Source of the DNA: Bacilli bacterium
GTDB taxonomy: Bacteria > Bacillota_I > Bacilli_A > ML615J-28 > CAG-698
Direction of reading: 5' to 3'
Assembly (NCBI GenBank): GCA_016296945.1
Contig: JAEDHQ010000030.1
Location: forward strand, 1 to 19,358
Length of the DNA: 19,358 bases
Made by a program: the position numbers and the translations under genes. This document shows, in pieces, positions 7,289-14,835 of the stretch. A model generated the notes under the pieces. It was not told where the DNA came from, ran no database searches, and saw nothing but the letters and a program-made list of their open reading frames with translations. Positions within the stretch are counted from its first letter, which is position 1. Every line of letters begins with the position of its first letter.

Positions 7289-9115
7289 CTAAGCCCTATC
7301 AAAATCATTATTATTAATCCATGCAGCATTATCTTGGGTTTCACCCCTTCCAGCTTCTGGCATAGTTTCTATATCATTAACTTTAGTCATTGCTGCTTCT
7401 TTTTCCAAAATGTTTTTATTATATGGTAAATTAGTATTATTTTCATTTTGCATATTTATATTATCTTGTTCTGCTTCTAATTGCCATTGCATTGCTAAAT
7501 CTTCTGCTTTTTCATATAATTTAGATAATTTTATAATGTCTTCTTTATTTCCATCTTTATTAGCAGCACGCAAGCTTAATTGCGTATTTATAATTTCCTC
7601 CTTTAATAAATCAAATGGAATATATTCTGGAATATCAAAATTACCTTCCTCAATACATTCTTTTATAATTTCCATTACAGCATCAATTGCATTATTAGAT
7701 AAACTATAACCCATCTCCAAATCTGGAATTTCCATTAATTGCGAAATTCTTGCTAACGGAATAACCCCAGCTTGTGCTAATTGCTGCAGCTGTTGTAATT
7801 TAGTGCTTGGGTCTTTACTTAGGCTGTCCGCAGCAGAATATTGAATCGACATATTATTGCTTTCTTTAATTATATCTTTCCATTTAATCGGAACCCTATT
7901 ATTTAGTAATGGCAAAATTTCCGCATTTTCATCAAATACATTTATACAAGTTTTAGCAATGTCTACATAAGTTCTTATAACTTGCGTAACCTGAGTCTCA
8001 AATCTGTCGCTTTCTACATTTTCCATTGTGGATAATGCAATACCAGAATCTAATCCTGTAGGCTTTTTAGACATTGCAGATAACTGTGAAATTCCTACCA
8101 GTTCATAAGACTTTTGAATTAAGTCATTCAATAATGTCGAATATTGATTATCTATAAATGCAGGAGTTGATGAAGTTACCGGTAAACCCCCATTTACTTG
8201 TGGTTTATATGTGATTATATTTCCTACACGATTATTTAACTTCTGTGCTTTAAGATTTGAACCTTCTGGTACTAAAAATGTTAATGCAGGGTTTAATTGG
8301 CTTGCGTCTTTTATTTTAGACATAATTACGTTTATTTCTTGTTGTATAGTGTATAAAATATCTACAACAGAAGTAGACGAATTTCCTACAATTGGATTTT
8401 TGTAATACATAAAAACAAAAGGTAAATATTCATGATTATATTCTTGTTGACATACAAAAGAACCATTTGCCGTATAAGCCTTTACTTTATTTTTTATATC
8501 ATAATATATACCAAAATCAATATAATCCAATGTTTTGTTTTTGAATTTATTGTAAATTTTTTCTGGTAATAATGTAGTAGGAAAGTCTTTACGTTCGTAA
8601 AAAACCCTGGTTAATTTATTATAAGCTACTTCAGCTGGTCTTGCATAAACTTGAAAAGGTAATGCTTTAGAAATTATACCGGATTCATCATCAACATAAA
8701 TTACGCCAGTGTCAAATATACATGCATCCCTAAATGCTTCTGAAACTGTTTTATTTACATTTTGCATATCAAACATAACATCAAAAAACTGCTGTGCCTG
8801 TTTAACTGCCTGTATATCGGCAAATGTACCATTTAATGTATTAAAAAAAGGTCTAACTTTGCTTTGAGCTATTTTAGAAGTTAATGTATCAATACACGAA
8901 GCAATGACATTTAATTGAGGACTTAAAGTAGTATCTTCCTCTTCACCAAATTCACGATAATTATTATATCCAACGACTGTAGGATCTTTCATATTTTCAA
9001 GTGAAGCTCCAATCGTATAATTGTAATATCGGTAATTTCTTCTATATTTGCTTATTCTTCCGCCTTGAATATTTTTCAATTCAGATATGGCATTTAATAT
9101 ATTATTTTTAGTCAT
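7289..9115 (-). CDS. Portal protein
   Basis: Forms the ring at the capsid vertex through which DNA is packaged and ejected. The frame is open from a TTG at 9136, but the ATG at 9115 is a better start: AAGGA lies 10 nt upstream and it avoids overlap with the preceding gene, giving 608 residues. Features typical of T7/podovirus-like portals are the N-terminal PQLNVIASCIDTLTSKIAQS (~66-85), a helical segment with DACIFDTGVIYVDDESG, the region TIQQEINVIMSKIKDASQL (the clip/stem region), and the conserved signature SAMSKKPTGLDSGIALSTME (~346-365) followed by ESDRF. The C-terminal ~150 residues are helical, Gln/Asn-rich and likely barrel-like. It is followed by scaffold and capsid genes. Confidence 0.9.
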   Translation of the reverse strand: MTKNNILNAISELKNIQGGRISKYRRNYRYYNYTIGASLENMKDPTVVGYNNYREFGEEEDTTLSPQLNVIASCIDTLTSKIAQSKVRPFFNTLNGTFADIQAVKQAQQFFDVMFDMQNVNKTVSEAFRDACIFDTGVIYVDDESGIISKALPFQVYARPAEVAYNKLTRVFYERKDFPTTLLPEKIYNKFKNKTLDYIDFGIYYDIKNKVKAYTANGSFVCQQEYNHEYLPFVFMYYKNPIVGNSSTSVVDILYTIQQEINVIMSKIKDASQLNPALTFLVPEGSNLKAQKLNNRVGNIITYKPQVNGGLPVTSSTPAFIDNQYSTLLNDLIQKSYELVGISQLSAMSKKPTGLDSGIALSTMENVESDRFETQVTQVIRTYVDIAKTCINVFDENAEILPLLNNRVPIKWKDIIKESNNMSIQYSAADSLSKDPSTKLQQLQQLAQAGVIPLARISQLMEIPDLEMGYSLSNNAIDAVMEIIKECIEEGNFDIPEYIPFDLLKEEIINTQLSLRAANKDGNKEDIIKLSKLYEKAEDLAMQWQLEAEQDNINMQNENNTNLPYNKNILEKEAAMTKVNDIETMPEAGRGETQDNAAWINNNDFDRA

Positions 9116-9117
9116 AC

Positions 9118-9309
9118 TTACTGTGTCCTTCCCCAACCTTGATTATTACTATTTGACGCAACATTTCCACTATTTTGAGGTAATCTTGAAACCATTGCAT
9201 TATTTACTGCTGCTTGCATAGACAATTTAGTTTTAGGTTTAATCGTGTCTATTTCTGAAGGTTTTTCTTCTTTTTTAAATTTAGTTGAATCAACTTTATA
9301 ATTTAACAT
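9118..9309 (-). CDS. Small basic virion-region protein, unknown function
   Basis: A 63-residue ORF beginning immediately after the TAA of the 876-aa gene and ending 2 bases before the portal ATG. The upstream gene's last codons provide a GGGGGTGA ribosome binding site. The protein is Lys-rich at the N-terminus (MLNYKVDSTKFKKEEKPSEI), has one short possible helix (KLSMQAAVNNAMVSRL, ~28-43), and ends in a Gly/Asn/Ser-rich tail (GNVASNSNNQGWGRTQ). No membrane segment is present. The exact fit between two structural genes supports it as a real gene, perhaps a minor virion or head-assembly factor. I do not recognise the family. Confidence 0.7.
   Translation of the reverse strand: MLNYKVDSTKFKKEEKPSEIDTIKPKTKLSMQAAVNNAMVSRLPQNSGNVASNSNNQGWGRTQ
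9126..9130 (-). promoter_or_regulatory. Ribosome binding site deciding the portal start
   Basis: AAGGA on the minus strand, 10 nt upstream of the ATG at 9115 and inside the last codons of the 63-aa gene. It supports the ATG rather than the in-frame TTG at 9136, which has no such site at a useful distance. Confidence 0.6.
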
Positions 9310-11940
9310 TTATTCACCCCCTTTTAATGCTTTTTCACTTGCTTTTGCGAATACTGAATTATTAGATTTAGTTAGTGATACATTTCCGATATTATTTGCT
9401 ACATTTTTCATCTCTTCAAAATATGCAATGTCTTTTTCAATATCTGCAATTTGTGCTTCAATTGCATTCACAAGTTTTTCAATTGCTTTTCTTGCTTCTG
9501 CTTTTTGACTGTTTGCTAATTTTAAGAAATCGTCTGCTTTTGATAAACCAAATTCGTCTATTGCAGCATTAGTACCAGTCTGTGTTCTGGCATCGATTGC
9601 TTCTTGATTAGAAGTACTTTGGTTATATCCACCATTAAGTGCAAATTCACCTTTAAGAATTCTAATATTTGAATTGACACCAGCCTCACCACCAACATTA
9701 AATCCAGAATCCTTGCCTTCGGTTAATGTTTTACCTTCACTATCAGTTCTGTTTTCTGAAACTGTTTTTAATCCATAGAAACTGCCCAATGACTTTAATG
9801 CATTATTATAAGCATTAATTCCACCATCTTCACGTAATTCTTTTATAGAGTTTGCAAGATTTTGTTTTTGACTTCTTAATTCATTTATTGCATTTTGAAT
9901 ATTCTGGATATATTCATTTTTGTTTTTAGCAAAGTCTAATCCTTGCATTGCTTCTACAATATCCCTTTGACTAGGATTCAATGCTTTCCATAATTCATTA
10001 GCGTCTGTAATACCTAATTTTCCTTCTACAAGTAAAGAAGCTTTTTGATAATCGTCCAGGCTGTTAAACATATTAGAATCCCAGCGATTCTTGAAGTTTT
10101 CAACCTGCATATCTGTTACTTTACTCCATTCATTCTTTTGCGTAGGTTCTCCACCTCTTGCAACCAACGAAGCATTAATTAAAGCATTACCTAATTTATC
10201 TAACAAAAAGTATGAATAATTACCAATTGCTGGCATATTCATTTTTAACTTTTTCAAAAAATCTTGGGCATATTCTTTACGAGATTCTTGCAAGTTTTCT
10301 TTTCTGTCCGCTTTAATGTCTTTAAGCTCATTCAATATGTCTTGCTTTTCTTTTACAACATCTTGAGCCGCATTATAACTTTCTGTCAATTCTTCTTGGT
10401 GCAGATATAGACTGTCCAATTTTTCTTTCAAATCATTTTCTGCTTTTTCTTCAAGTTCTAATGCTTCTTTTTCCGATTTACCAGAATGGATTGCTTCTTG
10501 ATATACGGATTTACTGTTTTCTAATGATTCTAATTGATTTTCAAAATTCTTTATTTTTCTAGTAGTTTTTTTATAATCTTTTAAAACATCTGCTTTTTCT
10601 GCTTCATTTAATGCTTTTTTACTCTCTTTTACATTTTCCTTAGAAATCTTGTATTTTTCTTTATTTGATTCATTTTTATCTTTTATTTCTTGTTCTACTT
10701 CATACAATGGGCCTAAGTCTTGGTCTATAAATGCTTGAGTTACAAAAGGCTTAAATTGTTTAATAAAAGCATCTACTACAGGGTTTTTTCTTAATTCAAG
10801 CAATTCCTGTTTTTCTTTTCTGCTATCATTAGATTTATTTAATCTTGCCTGTTCTTTATCTATTTCTTCTGGCGTAAACAAGCCTTTTGCTTTTAATGCT
10901 TTATCAACTTCTTTTTGGTCAATTCCATTTTCTTGAGCAAATTTATTTATTTCATTTAAGCTTGCACCAGATTCTATAATTTCCTGAATAGTAGGTTTTT
11001 CCATTTTTGTCTGTGCATTTTCAGTTTTATCTGATTTTAATTCTGGCTCTTCCATTTTTGGTCTACGTTCCGGATGATATTCATATTCAATATTTGTGGT
11101 CTTGTAACCATTAGCCTTGTATGCCTGTAAAACCTGTTCTTCAGTATAACCATGATTATCTGCCCATTCTTTAATTTGAGCAGCGTTCATTGGGCTTGAT
11201 ACAATATCAATTAAAGTCGCCATTTGTCCAAATGTTTCACTGCTATCACGTTTATCTGGCTTAAGATCTTTAGATTTAGCATTCTTAAGTTCAATGCCAA
11301 TTGTTTTTGCAACTTCTTCTAATTCTGACTTTATTTTTTCAGTATCCCTTGTTTTAGATAATTTTTCAGACAGTCTCTGAATTCGGTCTAACGAGCTTTT
11401 TACATATCTATCAGGATAATCATTCTGGTTCTCATATACAGACTGCATATCATAAAATGAAGCTGCCAAATCTTTTACGTCATCGTCTGTTACATCACCT
11501 TTATCTAAAACGTCCATAAAATCTTGTAAATATGACGCTATTGCTTGATTTACTTCCGGTCTCGAATACTTTCCAAATTTAGGAAACATCGCATCGTAAT
11601 TTGTTCTTGCATCTGTCTCATATCCAAATTTATTATTATCTACTGCCCTCTGTCCCAAATAAGAATCTCTTAATTTTTTATTATTATCGCTATTTTTGAA
11701 ATCTTTAATTTCATTAGTCAAGTCTTTTGGGTCTTTTTCTAAAGCAGATTTTACAGAGTCTTTTGTTGTCTTTAAATCTTTACTAATGCTTTTTGCGGCT
11801 TTATCAACTTGATTTTCCGAAACCTCTTCTGGATTCCATTTAACTTGTTGAATCGGTTTTTCTTGAAATTTATCTACGTCTAAATTGGCAATCGTATTTA
11901 ATATCGCATTTTGTTTATTATTATTTTCTATTAAATTCAT
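9310..11940 (-). CDS. Large internal virion / DNA-ejection protein
   Basis: An 876-residue, highly charged, mostly helical protein. Its start overlaps the stop of the previous gene as TAATG, with GGAGG 7 nt before the ATG, so translation is probably coupled. Residues ~1-235 are helical and charged; two related ~28-residue helical units occur at 251-280 (IKEWADNHGYTEEQVLQAYK) and 326-353 (INKFAQENGIDQKEVDKALK); ~375-560 is a long Lys/Glu coiled coil; ~570-596 is amphipathic to hydrophobic (NYSYFLLDKLGNALINASLV); ~746-774 is a Gly-rich strand segment (GGEAGVNSNIRILKGEFALN); ~800-845 is a final coil. Size, composition and position between tail and portal genes match the large internal core proteins ejected with DNA by podoviruses. 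I see no transglycosylase or protease motif. Function is inferred from architecture and neighbours. Confidence 0.7.
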   Translation of the reverse strand: MNLIENNNKQNAILNTIANLDVDKFQEKPIQQVKWNPEEVSENQVDKAAKSISKDLKTTKDSVKSALEKDPKDLTNEIKDFKNSDNNKKLRDSYLGQRAVDNNKFGYETDARTNYDAMFPKFGKYSRPEVNQAIASYLQDFMDVLDKGDVTDDDVKDLAASFYDMQSVYENQNDYPDRYVKSSLDRIQRLSEKLSKTRDTEKIKSELEEVAKTIGIELKNAKSKDLKPDKRDSSETFGQMATLIDIVSSPMNAAQIKEWADNHGYTEEQVLQAYKANGYKTTNIEYEYHPERRPKMEEPELKSDKTENAQTKMEKPTIQEIIESGASLNEINKFAQENGIDQKEVDKALKAKGLFTPEEIDKEQARLNKSNDSRKEKQELLELRKNPVVDAFIKQFKPFVTQAFIDQDLGPLYEVEQEIKDKNESNKEKYKISKENVKESKKALNEAEKADVLKDYKKTTRKIKNFENQLESLENSKSVYQEAIHSGKSEKEALELEEKAENDLKEKLDSLYLHQEELTESYNAAQDVVKEKQDILNELKDIKADRKENLQESRKEYAQDFLKKLKMNMPAIGNYSYFLLDKLGNALINASLVARGGEPTQKNEWSKVTDMQVENFKNRWDSNMFNSLDDYQKASLLVEGKLGITDANELWKALNPSQRDIVEAMQGLDFAKNKNEYIQNIQNAINELRSQKQNLANSIKELREDGGINAYNNALKSLGSFYGLKTVSENRTDSEGKTLTEGKDSGFNVGGEAGVNSNIRILKGEFALNGGYNQSTSNQEAIDARTQTGTNAAIDEFGLSKADDFLKLANSQKAEARKAIEKLVNAIEAQIADIEKDIAYFEEMKNVANNIGNVSLTKSNNSVFAKASEKALKGGE

Positions 11941-12521
11941 TATTTTGCCTCCAATTTATTTAGTCGTTCTTCTATTTGAAGAAGTCGTTTACATACATCC
12001 GATAATACAGCAGTATCTGCCATTGTTAATTCTTTTGTATCGATGCTTAAATATCCGTTTTCGTCTTTTGCTACAGTAGAATCCGTAATTGGATTTTGTT
12101 GTAATTCTTGAGCCATTACGCCAACGTGTTCGTCATTATCTACACCTTTATTTCCTAAATACAAATCTTTGGCTTTATCTGTATAAGCAAAATCATAAGC
12201 ATTTATTTTAGAAAACAAATCAATTATGTCGTCATTGAACACGGATTCATTTTTTAACTGTTCATCCGATACTTGTTCGTCTTTAACATTATCTGCAATT
12301 TCTGCCAAATCACTTGTAGTTTTCCCACCAATTTCAAATTCATTGTCATTTGTTTTTGAACTTTTTATAGCATCAACCGCACTTTTTATATCTGAACCAA
12401 GCGTACTATTACCAGAATTAGAAGCTATCTTTGAATTACCTGCTAATTTTAATCCAGCTCCTGCGCCATCATTAAGCCTTTGTGCAGCATGGTCTATCGC
12501 CTGAATAATCTGTCCCCACAT
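11940..12521 (-). CDS. Virion protein with peptidase S74-like intramolecular chaperone domain
   Basis: A 193-residue protein with AGGAG 8 nt before the ATG. Residues 1-84 are a helical start (MWGQIIQAIDHAAQRL) and a Gly/Ser/Asn/Asp-rich linker. Residues 85-193 match the order of motifs in S74 chaperone domains: SDEQLKNE (85-92; Ser85 and Lys90 correspond to the Ser/Lys pair used for self-cleavage), INAYDFAYTDKAK (106-118), HVGVMAQELQQNP (132-144), DENGYLSIDTKELT (153-166), and a C-terminal coil ending in LLQIEERLNKLEAK. The 109-residue length fits that family, which normally sits at the end of fibres and spikes, trimerises them and cuts itself off. Here it is on a small protein beside ejection proteins. 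The canonical Arg of SDERLK is Gln. Whether it cleaves is unknown. Confidence 0.75.
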   Translation of the reverse strand: MWGQIIQAIDHAAQRLNDGAGAGLKLAGNSKIASNSGNSTLGSDIKSAVDAIKSSKTNDNEFEIGGKTTSDLAEIADNVKDEQVSDEQLKNESVFNDDIIDLFSKINAYDFAYTDKAKDLYLGNKGVDNDEHVGVMAQELQQNPITDSTVAKDENGYLSIDTKELTMADTAVLSDVCKRLLQIEERLNKLEAK

Positions 12522-12538
12522 ATAATTTTCTCCTTTTT

Positions 12539-13486
12539 TTAATCCTTACCTTTATAATATACTTTAAAATCCTCTTTGCCATCATTTAATTTAGAAGAAA
12601 TCATTCTAAATCTTTTTAACCGTTCATCACTTGTCACCAAACCAGTAACCATAGAACCCACTGCACCTACATTGCCCCATTGTCTATTATATTCGTTTTG
12701 ACCTTCTTGTTGTGCAGTTGTCATATTGTTTTGACGGCTTTGTAAAGCATTCTGACTAATGCCCAATTGATTTTGTGCAGCCGTCTGTTCTCCAGCAAGT
12801 TTTGTTTGATTTGCAGTATTACCAGCACTAAAACTGTTTGACGCCCTGGCATTTCCCATATTAGCAGCATTTTGTGCACGACTATTATTCGCATTTAATA
12901 CATTTGAATTCATGTTACTTGAAGTATTCAACCCTTGTTGATTATAAGAATTAGCAGACGCCAGGTTTTGATTATAGGTATTGCCAAATGTATTGTTGTA
13001 GGTACTTGCATAATTATCGGAAACCGCTTTTGAACCAGCACCAGCTGCTATATTTGCAGCCCTTGCTTTACTTAATCCAGCGGTCTGTGCTTCACTTCTA
13101 GCTTGACTTCCAGCTTTCGAACCTGCTGCAGAACTTGCCCTATTTGCCTGTTCGCCAGCAATTTTAGTAGCAGATTGATTAGCATAATCGCTTGCTTCAT
13201 TTCTTGCGTCTTTACCAGTATATTTTTCGATATTCGCTTTTTCTGCATTATTATAATTTGCTACAGCAGTTGAAGCAGCGTCTTGATAATCTTGCTGTGT
13301 TTGCTTAGAGTCTTTATTATAATTACTTACAAGATTATTATAATTATTTTTATACTTTTCTAACGAAGCATTTGCTTTATTCATATAAGTATTCATTGCT
13401 TCTGTTGTATATTTATTATAAGCGTCCTCGTAATTTTTAGCCGCTTGTGAATACTTTTCACTTTCTGCGTTAGTTTTCTGTCCCAT
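12539..13486 (-). CDS. Asn/Ala/Ser-rich internal virion protein ending in an SDERLK motif
   Basis: A 315-residue protein with GGAG 10 nt before the ATG. Residues ~1-95 are helical with many Tyr and Lys (YEDAYNKYTTEAMNTYMNKA); ~96-260 is low-complexity Ala/Ser/Asn/Gln-rich, probably a long helix or flexible rod (e.g. SEAQTAGLSKARAANIAAGA at 131-150); ~268-284 is a short hydrophobic patch (QWGNVGAVGSMVTGLVT). It then has SDERLK at 286-291, the first motif of S74 chaperones, but stops 24 residues later (EDFKVYYKGKD), so only the beginning of such a domain is present. The next gene carries what looks like a full S74 domain. Position between adaptor and large ejection protein suggests an internal or ejected virion protein; no enzyme motif is visible in the body of the protein. 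Confidence 0.7.
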   Translation of the reverse strand: MGQKTNAESEKYSQAAKNYEDAYNKYTTEAMNTYMNKANASLEKYKNNYNNLVSNYNKDSKQTQQDYQDAASTAVANYNNAEKANIEKYTGKDARNEASDYANQSATKIAGEQANRASSAAGSKAGSQARSEAQTAGLSKARAANIAAGAGSKAVSDNYASTYNNTFGNTYNQNLASANSYNQQGLNTSSNMNSNVLNANNSRAQNAANMGNARASNSFSAGNTANQTKLAGEQTAAQNQLGISQNALQSRQNNMTTAQQEGQNEYNRQWGNVGAVGSMVTGLVTSDERLKRFRMISSKLNDGKEDFKVYYKGKD

Positions 13487-13502
13487 CTATTCAAATCTCC
13501 TA

Positions 13503-14741
13503 TTAATATACATTTGTAATTCTGGTATAGTTCCAATCATCATTTGATAAAGTATCATAAAATGTTTCTTCCGCTTTTTCATAAGATAACTGTAATCCAC
13601 TAATGTCTGAGCCTTGCTTTATCTTGAAAGATATTGCCAACAAATATGCCATTAATGTAAAATACATTTGATTAGGAAAATTTAATTCAGTATCGTCAAA
13701 AAATGATGTTACATAATATCCGTTTAATTCTTGCGTTAAATATCCATATCCAGTATTGTCGTCGAATTTTATTACATCGATTATACAGTCATTCTTTATG
13801 ATTTCTTGATAATCACCGTTGTAATTTACATCTACAACATAATTTGAATCCGTCGTAATTATTACGGATTCGTTATTTTGGTAAAAATGTTTTGGATTTT
13901 GCTTTAATTCGATTTCTTTATCGTCTATTTTTACTTTATCTGTTTTATAAATAAAATGTTTCAAATCGTCCGAAAACATAATCAAATCTACCTTATCTTT
14001 TATTGCAGGTAAATCGTTATAAGCAATGGAATTATTTTCGACCATTAGTAATTTTGAATCATTATACAAAAACATTCTGGACTTAAAAGAAGCAGGTATA
14101 TAAACAGTTTCTATTGTTTTTCCAGTTTTTAAGTTAAACAAATAATATTTATCATCTTTTGTTACAACGTAATCGTCTGCGACGTGAATTAATTTATTTC
14201 CGTTTAATTCTACGTTTATGTTATTGTCATTTAGATTGTTTAACATTAATCCTGTTAATTCGTTGTTGTTATATATACCTGTTATAATCCAATCATTATG
14301 CATTGCTAATACATTATCAAAAGGAATACTTAATTTTTCTGAAGGAAATGTTAAAGTTACCGGCGTAGGATAGTATTCAATTGAAATGCTGCCACCAGAA
14401 TAATGTCCGTTAATCTTTAATGTATTATTTATTATTTCATAAGATAAATCTTTATCATTCTGGTTTTGTGGTCTACGTTTAATCGGCTGTAAATATCCAT
14501 TATTGTTTAATAATACAGCTTTTAATTGATAAAAATCTTGTGGCAAATCTATAATGCTTTTATTAGTATTTATATATCTTAAAAAAGCATTGTCACCTTT
14601 ATTTATTAGCTTTTGGTAAAGAGCTACATACGATTCATTTAATAAAGCAATTTTTTCATTAAAAGATATGAAATCACTGTTTTCTAAATCCGCAATTTGA
14701 GTAGCCCTTTTTATTATATCACTGCTTGTATAAGTAATCAT
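13503..14741 (-). CDS. Head-tail adaptor (gp4/gp11-like) with beta-rich insertion
   Basis: A 412-residue protein; a purine-rich GAGGAAGAGGA abuts the ATG. Residues ~1-75 have the helical adaptor pattern of podovirus tail tubular A/P22 gp4-like proteins: SSDIIKRATQIADLENSDFI, then FNEKIALLNESYVALYQKL, then a strand with DLPQDFYQLKAV. Residues ~105-135 are strands ending IEYYPTPVTL. The C-terminal helices (FPNQMYFTLMAYLLAISFKI and DISGLQLSYEKAEETFYDTL, ~355-398) belong to the same fold. Between them, ~140-352 is an unusual beta-rich block with strand-turn units such as KYYLFNLKTGKTIETVYIP, resembling propeller blades. The adaptor would join portal to the tail nozzle encoded by the gene before it. 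The adaptor call is good; the nature of the insertion is inference. Confidence 0.75.
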   Translation of the reverse strand: MITYTSSDIIKRATQIADLENSDFISFNEKIALLNESYVALYQKLINKGDNAFLRYINTNKSIIDLPQDFYQLKAVLLNNNGYLQPIKRRPQNQNDKDLSYEIINNTLKINGHYSGGSISIEYYPTPVTLTFPSEKLSIPFDNVLAMHNDWIITGIYNNNELTGLMLNNLNDNNINVELNGNKLIHVADDYVVTKDDKYYLFNLKTGKTIETVYIPASFKSRMFLYNDSKLLMVENNSIAYNDLPAIKDKVDLIMFSDDLKHFIYKTDKVKIDDKEIELKQNPKHFYQNNESVIITTDSNYVVDVNYNGDYQEIIKNDCIIDVIKFDDNTGYGYLTQELNGYYVTSFFDDTELNFPNQMYFTLMAYLLAISFKIKQGSDISGLQLSYEKAEETFYDTLSNDDWNYTRITNVY

Positions 14742-14835
14742 TCCTCTTCCTCATCATCTATTATTTAGTGAAAACATACAACATAACTTTTTTATTATCA
14801 ATTCTATGATACTTTATCATATCATTATCTTTATT

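Noticed and set aside
9116..9136. TTG start at 9136 for the portal, 21 bases upstream of the chosen ATG
   Set aside because: It would overlap the 63-aa gene and sit across the AAGGA that serves the ATG at 9115.
12539..13486. Possibility that the 315-aa and 193-aa genes are one gene broken by a sequencing frameshift
   Set aside because: Each has its own stop/start with a good AGGAG between them, and the second protein has its own 84-residue leader and its own SDEQLK motif, so a simple frameshift does not rejoin one S74 domain.
14742..14835. 94-nt AT-rich gap between nozzle and adaptor genes considered as a promoter or terminator
   Set aside because: Only a weak 6-bp palindrome (ATGATA/TATCAT) and no convincing -35/-10 pair or T-tailed stem could be seen.
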